Part shown: piece by piece, positions 1 through 7,773 of the stretch | How the letters are laid out: every line of letters starts with the position of its first letter | Position numbering within the stretch: the first letter of the stretch is position 1 | Source: JAZKHT01 sp040385245 | Lineage (GTDB): Bacteria; Pseudomonadota; Alphaproteobacteria; Rhodobacterales; Rhodobacteraceae | Assembly (NCBI GenBank): GCA_040385245.1 | Contig: JAZKHT010000008.1 | Coordinates: 124,001 to 188,000, forward strand | Reading direction: 5' to 3' | Length of the DNA stretch: 64,000 nucleotides | Position numbers and translations under genes: made by a program | Notes under the pieces: model-generated | What the model saw: only the letters and a program-made list of their open reading frames with translations | Told to the model about the DNA's origin: nothing | Databases searched by the model: none

Positions 1-1
1 G

Positions 2-184
2 AAGCGGATTGGTCGCGCCCCTGCCGGAGACGGCATTATCGCTGCCATCCGGGCGTTTCGCGATCAGGGTTACGGGATGGACCGGATCGCTCGTGAACTT
101 CGGTGCGGCAAGGGCCTAAGCCAACGGGTGTGCCAAGCGTATGATCAAGAGCAGAGGGGAGGATTGAATGCCGCCAAATGCTGA
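2..184 (+). CDS. Serine recombinase (resolvase/invertase type), C-terminal part only
   Basis: The reading frame is open from the window edge to a TGA at 182-184 and encodes about 60 residues. The visible part starts KRIGRAPAGDG, followed by a helix-turn-helix-like stretch (IIAAIRAFRDQGYGMDRIAR, then ELRCGKGLSQRVCQ). This layout, a Gly-Arg-Pro-like linker then a small HTH, is how alphaproteobacterial resolvase-type serine recombinases end. The catalytic domain would lie outside the window, so activity cannot be judged. The frame overlaps the next start by 17 bases, which suggests co-transcription. It fits a mobile-element context. Family assignment rests on pattern recognition of a short tail, hence moderate confidence. 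Confidence 0.6.
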   Translation, partial: KRIGRAPAGDGIIAAIRAFRDQGYGMDRIARELRCGKGLSQRVCQAYDQEQRGGLNAAKC

Positions 185-698
185 GCTTCCGACCCGTCTT
201 ATGGGACCGGGGCCGGGGGCAACCGGTTCGGCGAAATGGGTAGTCACTGAAACCGGCATAAAATTGATGGAGGACCTTACTGCCCGGGGCGTGAACCTGA
301 CGAGTATCGCCAAGGTATTGGGCATGGACACAGCAACCCTTCGGCTCGTGCGTCAGCGCCAGCCCGAGGTTGAGGAAGCCTATCAGCGCGGCTTGGCGCG
401 GGAAGAAGAGGTGCTTGTTGGCAACCTGCGCCGGGCCGCGAACGACGGAAATGTGGTTGCCGCGATCTTTCTTTTGAAGTCCCGCCACGCCTACAAGGAG
501 GGCGTTGCTTTGGGCGTCAGCGTCAATCTCCACACCGGCGGAGTGCTGGTCGTGCCGGAGCGCGAGACCGTTGAAGCGTATCTTGAGCGAATGCGCCGTG
601 AGGGCGAGACTGACAGTGAGGGCGAGATGATCGACTTGACGCCCGTGGTTGATGCCGACCAAACGGACCGCGCGCGTACTGCGCGGTTAACGGACTGA
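168..698 (+). CDS. Phage small-terminase-like or HTH protein, 176 aa
   Basis: This 176-residue soluble protein has a central helix-turn-helix-like segment (residues about 35-60: LTARGVNLTSIAKVLGMDTA). It is followed by acidic helices and a stretch (AAIFLLKSRHAYKEG) that resembles the end of the DNA-binding part of many phage small terminase subunits. The start ATG sits 7 bases after GGGGAGGA, a good ribosome site, and overlaps the preceding recombinase tail. The C-terminus (after about residue 120) is acidic and looks disordered. No large terminase gene follows, so if it is a terminase relic it is isolated. It could equally be an island-borne DNA-binding protein of unknown role. Confidence 0.5.
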   Translation: MPPNAELPTRLMGPGPGATGSAKWVVTETGIKLMEDLTARGVNLTSIAKVLGMDTATLRLVRQRQPEVEEAYQRGLAREEEVLVGNLRRAANDGNVVAAIFLLKSRHAYKEGVALGVSVNLHTGGVLVVPERETVEAYLERMRREGETDSEGEMIDLTPVVDADQTDRARTARLTD

Positions 699-851
699 CC
701 CCCATTTATCACATTGCGGGGATACCGGCAGCGGACAGTCGTTTCGCGCTCTACATCCATTTATGGGCAGCCCCAAAGTAGGTCTGGCAACTTTGCGGGA
801 CGATGAGAATACAGAGAGTTTGCTTTGCCAAGGCAAAGGAGGCGCTCCACA

Positions 852-1421
852 TCACCATCGCCCAAGATTATTCTTGTAAATAGTTGAGGCAATGTAGTGT
901 GCTTGATCGTTGCCCATCGCTACGATAGCATCATTGAAGTAGGAGATGATCTCATCAGCCAGACCCGAGGTCACTTTCGACGTGAGAGAAGATCTTGGAA
1001 AAACAGGTTCTTTGTCCGCGTATGTCAGGGACATCCTAAGATTTTCATAGAACCCTGCTCTTGCGTGTGCAAATTGTTCGCAGTATTTACCGAGAGATTT
1101 CAAATCTTTAGGTTCGCCGCTTCGGTCAATGCGCTCAATAATCCTCTGCGTCGCAACATCCACACAAATCTGATGAGCAGCCAGAATAGCAAATGCGGCA
1201 GATTGTTTTTCGACATGGGAAGGATTTAAACGTTTACTTCCTTCATTTCTCACGTTCCACTGAGCAATCAGGGATTTACCAAGCTCTTCCAGCGCTACAA
1301 TGGCATGGGTCGTCGCGGATTCGTATCTACCGCTCCGCAGCATAATTTGGGCATCACGATGTTGGCGCCTCGCATTGCTGAGTGCGTCCTCGTGGAATTT
1401 GTCTTCCTGCGGTTTACCCAT
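852..1421 (-). CDS. AbiV-family HEPN abortive-infection protein
   Basis: The 189-residue product is all-helical in character. It contains the AbiV hallmark: after DALSNARRQHRDAQIMLRSG comes YESATTHAIVALEELGKSL (LEELGK at residues 44-49), the signature of HEPN proteins of the AbiV type. AbiV is known from Lactococcus as a protein that blocks phage development by interfering with late phage translation; that role is established for the family, not shown here. Length matches the family. It is transcribed leftwards, 348 bases from the next gene in the same direction (the OLD nuclease), making a small defence group. A dyad TTGGCCTA/TAGGCCAA (1423-1430 and 1480-1487) lies just upstream of the start and could be an operator. 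Confidence 0.7.
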   Translation of the reverse strand: MGKPQEDKFHEDALSNARRQHRDAQIMLRSGRYESATTHAIVALEELGKSLIAQWNVRNEGSKRLNPSHVEKQSAAFAILAAHQICVDVATQRIIERIDRSGEPKDLKSLGKYCEQFAHARAGFYENLRMSLTYADKEPVFPRSSLTSKVTSGLADEIISYFNDAIVAMGNDQAHYIASTIYKNNLGRW

Positions 1422-1768
1422 GTTGGCCTAGCCTTTGCGGTTAAATCGAAGCGAAAACCTATGCAGCGGCCCATAGGATTAGGCCAAGCCAAATACAAAT
1501 ATCGCCTCACTGTCGCTTAGCGCATACTCCTGCAACAGGCCTTCGTCGCTCTCATGTGTCGTGAAGCGAAGGCTAGCGCCACCGTGAGCTGTGTTCTTAC
1601 ATAACACCTGTCGGTTCCTTAAGTTAAGAGTCGAATTCGCTATAAGTGTGTCGTCACCCCGGAAGCGAGCGACAGCAGGGTGGGGGGCGGGCACAAATTT
1701 GCATCAATCTCGATGGGCAGGAAGGGCAGTAGGCAACGCTACCCTTTCGGGGTGAATGTTAACAACGG
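1422..1768. other. Intergenic stretch between abiV-like and OLD genes
   Basis: These 347 bases contain no convincing gene. A 71-codon minus-strand frame exists (1479-1694), but it has no recognisable domain or clear ribosome site. The only structure seen is the 8-base inverted repeat TTGGCCTA/TAGGCCAA with a 49-base spacer, close to the abiV-like start. Confidence 0.5.
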
Positions 1769-3724
1769 TTACAATGGACGCGCTCGTCTTTCTCGAATCT
1801 TGTTTACAATTTCATGTAGAGCATGACATCGATGTCCACGATCATTTGCGCGACGCAGCAATTCTGCCATGCCGTAAGGTGTCTTCAGAACATCCTCGCG
1901 TTTTATGGCAAAATCGCGCTGAATATCGGCCACCAACTGGTCGTAAAGCGCATCGGTGAGATCGTTCTTAAGCTGTGCCTCAAGTCTCACTCGAAAGCAG
2001 GCATAATCGTCGCCGACCTTGAACCTAGAATCTTGAACATCGCGCTCGCCAAGAATCCTTTGCAGGGCGCGATTAGGGCGGGCAGTAGGTCCGCTTGCTT
2101 CGTCGCAGTCAAAAACCACATAAAGGGGTATATTCAGTTCCCGAAAAATAGCAGTTGGGCGGGCTAGATTGTTTTTCCCGTTCGCGCATAGAACGGCTAT
2201 CCCAGCGGCCTCAAAGTCATATTCTTCCAACGTAGCGGCGGCGGCAAGAGCGGCTTTGTCGCCAACGCCCTCAACTAGAACCACCATGTCTGCAAAAAAT
2301 CCCTCCGCTATTTCTGGCCCGATTATATGCAGTCGCTGACGCAGTGCATCGGCAGTAAATGTTCCGGGAGGTTCCTCATTGGCGGTTTCAATTAGTGCGG
2401 CCACCTGGTCTAGCGTTGAGTTAGTAAACTGGCATTCCTTCATGTCCCCGGTCACGGTTGCGGCGCGCCTTGCAAGCCAGACTTCATCAAAGCGATCTAG
2501 CGAGACGAAAAGTGGTGAGTGGGATGCGAACATGACCTGCGTTTGGTCGGCTACCCCCTGCAACGAACCATCGGAAAGTTTCTTCAACACCTTCGCGAAA
2601 TGTCGCTGCTTTGTTGGATGTTGATACAGTTCAGGCTCTTCAATTGCCAGTATCAGCCCCGGCAGGACATAGGGTTCACGAATTTGGCCCTCCCCTTGCT
2701 CTCCTTCTGCGTCTTCGGCAGCTGCGAAATCTGCCGCACCTGCGCTGGCTAGATGCTGCAGGAGCGTGACGATGAAAGCCCTTTGTAAGCCATGGCCCTT
2801 TCTTTCAACCGGTCCCTCAAAGCCGTCTTCATCGAGCAGCACATCTGCCTTCGGAAGTGGGATCGCAAATTCCTCGGGTGCCTGCCAGCGCAACGCTACC
2901 CCCGCTTGGGCGTAAAACGCCCTCAAGGTTTCGCTCAACACGTCGGCTAATCCCCCAAGTTCCGGCAAATTCGCCGGATCAACAAGCGCCCGGAATTCGC
3001 CGGTCACCCGTTCCTGAAACCTTCGTACATCGTCTCGCCTTTGGACTGCGTTTCTGACCACTAGCTCCATAAGCTTTGCTATGACTGCGCCGCGTGCGTC
3101 CATGCTGTCGGCAGAAGCGTCACGGACCGCTGGGATAAAGACAAAACTGGTACTTTTCTGCAGATTTCCGCGAGCAACATTTGTAAAACCGAAAAACTGC
3201 CCATCGTCCGTTCGTGCTTCACACCGGTCGGCGTGATTCCGCTCCCATTCATCCATCCTGCTCTGCACTTCCATGGCATTGCTGGCATTTTGAAGTCCCA
3301 ACGTCGGAGCGAGGGCATTAAACTCCGTTCGTCTCGGAGTTGCCCCTTCCAAGGCCCGAATTGCAGCGAAGGGTGGATACTGCAAGGTTTCGCCAAAGTA
3401 TCTTCCGTTGTTCCGACCGCCGCCAGCTTCGAAGATTCGAGTGACGCTCATTTCGTTGTTACGGATGCGTTCGCCGAAACGCGCCAGTTCCTCCGCATTG
3501 AAGTTGTGGAATGTTAGCGTGATCTTGATTGGTTGGTCTAGCTGGCGGCCAAAGAAGTCATCACCTTCAACATTGGTGGCCGGGGCGTAGAATCGATCAA
3601 TAGCTCGAAGTATCGTTGACTTTCCTGCTCCGTTTCCTCCAAGGATTGAGGTATGTCGGCCAAAATGTACTTCCGCATCGCGGATGGCTCGAAAATTTTG
3701 AACTCGGACACGTTTCAATATCAT
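1769..3724 (-). CDS. OLD-family ATPase/TOPRIM endonuclease
   Basis: The 651-residue protein begins MILKRVRVQNFRAIRDAEVHF and carries a Walker A GGNGAGKST at residues 29-37. The ABC-like part ends with a Walker B (LILAIEEPELYQHP, about residue 355-367) and an H-loop (FASHSPLF). A C-terminal TOPRIM-like domain follows, with VVLVEGVGDKAAL (about 477-490) and FDCDEAS (about 535). This is the architecture of OLD (overcoming lysogenization defect) nucleases, many of which act in phage defence. No UvrD-like helicase follows, so it is not a Gabija GajA-GajB pair as seen here. It is divergent from a WYL-type gene with only 60 bases between starts, so the two probably share a control region. The length is normal for a class 1 OLD protein and no lesions are visible. 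Confidence 0.85.
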   Translation of the reverse strand: MILKRVRVQNFRAIRDAEVHFGRHTSILGGNGAGKSTILRAIDRFYAPATNVEGDDFFGRQLDQPIKITLTFHNFNAEELARFGERIRNNEMSVTRIFEAGGGRNNGRYFGETLQYPPFAAIRALEGATPRRTEFNALAPTLGLQNASNAMEVQSRMDEWERNHADRCEARTDDGQFFGFTNVARGNLQKSTSFVFIPAVRDASADSMDARGAVIAKLMELVVRNAVQRRDDVRRFQERVTGEFRALVDPANLPELGGLADVLSETLRAFYAQAGVALRWQAPEEFAIPLPKADVLLDEDGFEGPVERKGHGLQRAFIVTLLQHLASAGAADFAAAEDAEGEQGEGQIREPYVLPGLILAIEEPELYQHPTKQRHFAKVLKKLSDGSLQGVADQTQVMFASHSPLFVSLDRFDEVWLARRAATVTGDMKECQFTNSTLDQVAALIETANEEPPGTFTADALRQRLHIIGPEIAEGFFADMVVLVEGVGDKAALAAAATLEEYDFEAAGIAVLCANGKNNLARPTAIFRELNIPLYVVFDCDEASGPTARPNRALQRILGERDVQDSRFKVGDDYACFRVRLEAQLKNDLTDALYDQLVADIQRDFAIKREDVLKTPYGMAELLRRANDRGHRCHALHEIVNKIRERRARPL

Positions 3725-3784
3725 CGTTCCGCCTCATTTGCTTGATAAGCGACTTGAAATTTGCGCGCTTGCGAGGAGATTCTT

Positions 3785-4066
3785 ATGTGGGCGACTATCG
3801 AGGAAGCCATTGAAACCAAACATCAACTCACCTTTCGTTACAAGGGGGCAGTGCGAGTGGTTGAGCCTCATGCCCTCGGCATCAACCAAAAGGGCCACAA
3901 AACCCTTTGTGCTTGGCAGATCAGCGGCGGGTCAGGGCAAGGCTTCCGCGACTTTCACATATCCGAGATGTCCGGTGTCGCCATTTTGGATATAGACTTT
4001 CTCGGTCCCCGCCCGGGATACCTTCGGGGAGACACAACTTTGCCCGTCATTCACGCGCAGCTTTAG
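3785..4066 (+). CDS. Small WYL-domain-like protein
   Basis: This 93-residue protein consists almost entirely of one WYL-like module: an opening helix (TIEEAIETKHQLTFRYKG), then RVVEPHALGINQKGHKTLCA, WQISGG, and FRDFHISEM. WYL domains sense nucleic acids or nucleotides and often regulate phage-defence genes. Here the domain stands alone, without the usual N-terminal DNA-binding HTH. The start at 3785 is preferred over an upstream ATG at 3761 because GAGGAG lies 7 bases before it. The gene is divergent from the OLD nuclease, which makes it a candidate regulator or effector of that system. That link is an inference from position. Confidence 0.65.
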   Translation: MWATIEEAIETKHQLTFRYKGAVRVVEPHALGINQKGHKTLCAWQISGGSGQGFRDFHISEMSGVAILDIDFLGPRPGYLRGDTTLPVIHAQL

Positions 4067-4190
4067 GCTGGCCGCAACGTTTACTTCGGGCCTAAGCCAC
4101 CAACGAATAGCGCTCCTTCGCGCCTCCGAGCCGAGGTATTCTTGCGCATTGCAGCCAATGGCGGCTTGCAGACAGCAAGGAGCTGACCCA

Positions 4191-4910
4191 GTGCCTGAAA
4201 CAGCACTCCAAGTCCCCGATCCAATCTCATTTACCAATGCCGGGATTCTTTCCATGGCTAAGGTTATCTCGCTCGCCGAAGTGGTAGCCCGGCGCGCCGA
4301 TAAGTTTACCAATTTGATCGACGCGCTTGAGTCTGGCGTGCGAAGCCGAGCTGCCGAGGGTGCTGAAAGTTTCGCCCGTGCGGGCTTCACCCCTAAGGAC
4401 CAACAGATCGCTGTCAGTAAAGCCGCAGCCACGATACGTCGCGAGGTTTCTGTTAACTCCTCCGATGCCCGCTGGGCCCAATTGAAGGAACTAAACACAG
4501 CGGCGAGCAATCTTGCAACCACAGCGCAGCTTTGGGCCTCGCCGGTAACCGTCCTTGCTCGCTCAGGGCTTGGGACGCCGGAACGCACTGCGTTCCAGCA
4601 GCAATTATGCCGCTCCGGAACGGTGGAGCTGAAGAACGCTGCTTTGTTGGCCATTGCCACTAACAACAATGTTTTGGCGGCAGCTCTCGTCACCATCATC
4701 GACCAGATGCCTGCCCGGTCTCGGCCGTTCAGCGCGCAGGCCCTAGCAGACAAGTTGGTTGGTGAAGAGACGCGCCGAGTTCAGTCCGCCATTATGTCCG
4801 TGCGGCTCGCAGCCCAGCGCGCAATCAATCGCAACCGGGAATGGGAGAGTGGGAAGGCCCGTACCCTTGATCGATTGAAACTTGCTCGGAACCAGAAGGG
4901 TGCAATCTGA
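4191..4910 (+). CDS. Unknown helical protein, first of three coupled genes
   Basis: I do not recognise this 239-residue protein. It is rich in Ala and Arg and predicted mostly helical, with a charged C-terminus, and has no signal peptide or membrane span. A GTG start at 4191 is chosen because AAGGAG stands 8 bases upstream; a TTG at 4149 and an ATG at 4254 are alternatives in the same frame. Its TGA overlaps the ATG of the next gene (ATGA), so translation is probably coupled. The position between a defence group and a partition gene suggests an island or phage-derived function, but nothing in the sequence names it. Confidence 0.6.
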   Translation: MPETALQVPDPISFTNAGILSMAKVISLAEVVARRADKFTNLIDALESGVRSRAAEGAESFARAGFTPKDQQIAVSKAAATIRREVSVNSSDARWAQLKELNTAASNLATTAQLWASPVTVLARSGLGTPERTAFQQQLCRSGTVELKNAALLAIATNNNVLAAALVTIIDQMPARSRPFSAQALADKLVGEETRRVQSAIMSVRLAAQRAINRNREWESGKARTLDRLKLARNQKGAI

Positions 4911-5167
4911 TGCCACTCTACCTGATCCATCGCACCCGTGACGAACAGCGCAACCCTTTCGGCGCACATGCCGCGCTAGTTGATGCTGCCAATTCTACCG
5001 CTGCGATTGCTGCCGCAAATGCCCTTGTCCGGGGTGCGAACGGTATCTTTGAAGGCTTTGCGGTCTCCCAAGTTGCAACCGAGGCAGGGGCAGCTCACGT
5101 AAACACGTACTTCGAAGGCGATGCGGTAAATCTTCTAGGTTTCAGCCGTGGGGGTGCCCCAGCATGA
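4910..5167 (+). CDS. Unknown 85-aa protein, second of three coupled genes
   Basis: This small soluble protein begins MPLYLIHRTRDEQRNPFGAH and then has an Ala-rich helix and a short beta-like end. I cannot assign a family. Both ends overlap neighbouring genes: its start shares ATGA with the gene before and its stop overlaps the next ATG by 4 bases. Such tight packing supports that it is real and made together with its partners. Confidence 0.55.
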   Translation: MPLYLIHRTRDEQRNPFGAHAALVDAANSTAAIAAANALVRGANGIFEGFAVSQVATEAGAAHVNTYFEGDAVNLLGFSRGGAPA

Positions 5168-5553
5168 TCGAACTGGATCCTCTGAAGAGTTCTGATCGCG
5201 ACGCATGGCTGGTCTCGCATTACCATAATTTGTTCGACCCCGAGCTGCGCCTTGCGCATGCCGCTTTGTTGGCATGGGCTGCCGAAGACCCTGACCGGGA
5301 AGGCTGGCCGTTGCCAAGAGACGTGATCCGGTTTGCCAACTTTTACGGCGTCCCAGTTGCCGAACTTGGTGGACTGGTGGGGTTACTTCCGTTTCGCTGC
5401 GGACGGCGAACGCTTTGGGCAGATATGGCCCGAGACCCTGACTTCATTACTCAGATTGGATTCGGGGCGATCGCGTACCGGGCAAAGGTTGCCTATGGTA
5501 TTTTTTGTGCAGCATCAGACATCCTCAGTCGGGAAATAGACACGCTCCATTGA
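5164..5553 (+). CDS. Unknown 129-aa protein, third of three coupled genes
   Basis: The product begins MIELDPLKSSDRDAWLVSHYH and is rich in Trp, Leu and Arg. It has a central PLPRDVIRFANFYGVPVAELG segment that could be a helix-turn-helix-like fold. No family is recognised. It ends the three-gene unit; a GC-rich hairpin follows at 5615-5641 before the convergent gene. Confidence 0.5.
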   Translation: MIELDPLKSSDRDAWLVSHYHNLFDPELRLAHAALLAWAAEDPDREGWPLPRDVIRFANFYGVPVAELGGLVGLLPFRCGRRTLWADMARDPDFITQIGFGAIAYRAKVAYGIFCAASDILSREIDTLH

Positions 5554-5614
5554 TGTTTTCTGTGCCTCCGCCATTTCCAAAGCTCACGAGCGTTCCTCTA
5601 TTGATTTGGGGGTC

Positions 5615-5641
5615 CGCCGCCCGACACCGCGCCGGGCGGCG
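5615..5641. terminator. Hairpin between convergent genes
   Basis: CGCCGCCCG (5615-5623) pairs with CGGGCGGCG (5633-5641) around a 9-base loop. It lies between the plus-strand unit ending at 5553 and the minus-strand gene ending at 5649, so it may stop transcription from both sides. No clear T-run follows. Confidence 0.5.
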
Positions 5642-5648
5642 CAGGGGG

Positions 5649-5951
5649 TCAGGCAGCCTTTATCCGAAGCGCCATGGGCCGTGCATCCGCGTCAAGGAAA
5701 AGACACCTGCGCCGCAAGGCTCGCCTAAGCACGTCTGCGGCGGGTTCGACCATCTCAAGCAACTCCTTGTTCACGAAGCGCTCGTGCCCGTAGTAGAAGC
5801 TCAGGTAGACCTTCAGGTCCCGGACTCCATCCTCCCCCATGGGCTTGCGGATAAGAAGGGATCCAAACCCACTGATGTGCTTGCGGACCATCTCAAGTGT
5901 CCGAATCGCCTCAACTGCCTCCTCTAGAGAAGGCATCTTGCTTTCAATCAT
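5649..5951 (-). CDS. Unknown 100-aa protein
   Basis: This 100-residue soluble protein has an N-terminal amphipathic helix (SLEEAVEAIRTLEMVRKHI) and a basic C-terminal part with RRALRRRC. It has no recognised domain. AAAGGGGC stands 5 bases before the ATG, which supports the start at 5951. It faces the plus-strand trio across a hairpin and stands alone. Confidence 0.5.
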   Translation of the reverse strand: MIESKMPSLEEAVEAIRTLEMVRKHISGFGSLLIRKPMGEDGVRDLKVYLSFYYGHERFVNKELLEMVEPAADVLRRALRRRCLFLDADARPMALRIKAA

Positions 5952-6333
5952 GTTGTGCCCCTTTCAGGGGATAGGGCACTGTCGTCTGGGAGGAAATTAT
6001 CCGACCAACAGACGCCAGCACCGGGTTTCGGTGTTGATTTCTTTGGTCGGCACCATTGGCGGTTTTCAGCCCCGGAGGGCCAACTGGCATCTATGGTTTC
6101 GGACCCGTCCAAGGGTCCACCGGACAACGTCTGATGCTGCCAAGTGGGGCCCACATATGGATCGCTGACACTCAGACTATTGCACAACCGGCCAGCTACC
6201 TGTCAACCGGCAATAAACCCTTTGAACGGCGCGGTACCAGTTGGTGGCCACTTCGGAATCCAGGCCTATTGACAGCCCATTTGTTAACGGTGTAAACACC
6301 TGCTGTGTATAGCGTTCACAGGGAAGCAATCGG
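5952..6333. other. Long leader region upstream of the parA-like gene
   Basis: These 382 bases hold no convincing gene. The left part contains several short complementary runs, including CCCCTTTCAGGGG at 5957-5969. The right end carries the promoter and palindrome described at 6269-6300. Confidence 0.5.
6269..6300 (+). promoter_or_regulatory. Promoter with overlapping palindrome before the parA-like gene
   Basis: A perfect -35-like TTGACA (6269-6274) is followed 16-17 bases later by a -10-like TGTAAA/GTAAAC. The -10 region is embedded in the inverted repeat GGTGTAAACACC (6289-6300). The start GTG is 34 bases downstream. A palindrome on the -10 is what an autorepressor site would look like, and the gene product has an N-terminal DNA-binding segment. 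Repression itself is an inference. Confidence 0.55.
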
Positions 6334-7365
6334 GTGGATGATGAGCTTGTCGGCATCAATGAGATAGCCGAGATGGCAGGGGTCTCCAAACAGGTGGTCG
6401 CCAACTGGCGGGCACGGATTGCCAACTTCCCGAAGCCCATTGCCGTTCTGGCATCGGGTCCAGTGTTCCGCCGATCACAGGTGCGATCCTGGCTGCGAAA
6501 GAGGAAGGTTCCAATGGCTCACGTTTTCTCAACGATCAACCTCAAGGGCGGGGTTGGAAAGACGACCACCACAGTCGCGGTGGCTGAAACACTGTCCTCA
6601 GAGTTCGGCAAGAAGGTCCTTGTGATTGACCTTGACCCTCAGACCAACGCGACCACGATGTTGATCGGGGAGGACAAGTGGCGGACCCTGAACGACAGTG
6701 GGCGCACCCTTGCCCGCCTGTTTAAGGACGCGCTTGAGCCTGACAACAAGCAGTTCAACTTTGACGCCGCGCTCCAGAAGAACGTGTCTGACGTGAGCGG
6801 GACGCACAAGCTGGACCTCCTCCCGTCCAGCCTTGACCTGATCGACGTTCAGGACCGTCTGGCAGCCGCGCCCAGTGGCAAATACTTCTCCAACAACCCG
6901 ATTGAATTGCTGTGGAAGGCTGTGAAGTCGCGGCTTGATGACTATGACGTTGTGATCGTGGACTGCCCGCCCAACTTGGGCATCATCACGTTAAACGGGC
7001 TGCGCATCTCTGACGGCTACATTATCCCGACCATCCCAGACATCCTGTCCACCTACGGCATCCCGCAGATCGTGACCCGGGTGCGCGACTTCGCGGATGA
7101 GATCGGAGAGAGCATTGAGCCCTTGGGCATCGTCGTGACCAAGTTCCAAGCCAATTCATCGGTCCATGCGAACGTGATGCGCAATCTCCGCGCTGGCAAG
7201 GATGCCCCGGTGTTTGCTACTGTCATCCCACAGGCAAACAACATTGCTGGTGCGGCTGAACACCAGTCCTACGCCCGCACCCTCAAGCAGAAGTATGGCT
7301 ACGGTGGGATGGCTGAATCCTATCGGAGCCTTTCCCAAGAGATCATCACAAAGCTGGAGGCCTGA
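6334..7365 (+). CDS. ParA-family ATPase with N-terminal helix-turn-helix
   Basis: The 343-residue product has two parts. Residues 1-60 form an AlpA/MerR-like helix-turn-helix (INEIAEMAGVSKQVVANWRA) with a basic end. From residue 61 a deviant-Walker ParA/Soj ATPase begins: KGGVGKTT at 71-78, VLVIDLDPQTN, and DVVIVDCPPNLG. Such proteins partition plasmids and integrative elements. The start is a GTG at 6334 with GGGAAG upstream. Codon 61 is an ATG (6514) with AGGAAGG six bases before it, so a shorter ATPase without the HTH could also be made. The next gene begins 3 bases after the stop. No ParB is recognisable. Confidence 0.8.
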   Translation: MDDELVGINEIAEMAGVSKQVVANWRARIANFPKPIAVLASGPVFRRSQVRSWLRKRKVPMAHVFSTINLKGGVGKTTTTVAVAETLSSEFGKKVLVIDLDPQTNATTMLIGEDKWRTLNDSGRTLARLFKDALEPDNKQFNFDAALQKNVSDVSGTHKLDLLPSSLDLIDVQDRLAAAPSGKYFSNNPIELLWKAVKSRLDDYDVVIVDCPPNLGIITLNGLRISDGYIIPTIPDILSTYGIPQIVTRVRDFADEIGESIEPLGIVVTKFQANSSVHANVMRNLRAGKDAPVFATVIPQANNIAGAAEHQSYARTLKQKYGYGGMAESYRSLSQEIITKLEA

Positions 7366-7368
7366 GCA

Positions 7369-7755
7369 ATGAAGTTGCGCACTAAGTTGCTGGACCTCGC
7401 CAAGGCGGTAGCCGATGCAGCCGACCGGGACCCGGAACTTGCCAGCCGCCTGACTGAAATCTTCGGCGCGCCACCCGCTGCCCCCAAGAAGCCTGAACCT
7501 GTCCCGGGCCGTGCAAAGAACCGGAGGCCAGCGGCGCTGCTGGACCCGGTGGTGGTAGTGGGCGAAGGGGAGGACGTCCTGCGCAGCCAACTGGAGGCCC
7601 TATCGCTGGACCAGTTGCGCGACGTGGTGGCCGAGTATGGAATGGACCAAGGCAAGCTGGTGATGAAATGGAAGGACCCGGTGCGCGTCATTGACCGCAT
7701 CGTTGAAATTGCGGTTGCCCGTTCCCAGAAGGGCCACGCTTTCAGGGCGGAGTAG
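7369..7755 (+). CDS. Unknown 128-aa partner of the ParA-like ATPase
   Basis: The 128-residue protein follows the ATPase gene by three bases and is surely co-transcribed. It has an N-terminal helix, a proline/lysine-rich linker (residues about 34-55) and a C-terminal helical domain (LSLDQLRDVVAEYGMDQGKL). This layout would suit a small DNA- or ATPase-binding partner, filling the place of ParB. No ParB motif is visible, so the role is inferred from position only. Confidence 0.6.
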   Translation: MKLRTKLLDLAKAVADAADRDPELASRLTEIFGAPPAAPKKPEPVPGRAKNRRPAALLDPVVVVGEGEDVLRSQLEALSLDQLRDVVAEYGMDQGKLVMKWKDPVRVIDRIVEIAVARSQKGHAFRAE

Positions 7756-7773
7756 GACGCAGGAACGACGCTG

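Noticed and set aside
1479..1694. 71-codon minus-strand frame between the abiV-like and OLD genes
   Set aside because: No ribosome site, no recognisable domain, and a composition that does not stand out; kept as intergenic.
1769..3724. Gabija (GajA/GajB) system
   Set aside because: The OLD-type protein fits GajA in fold, but no UvrD-like helicase gene follows or precedes it in the window.
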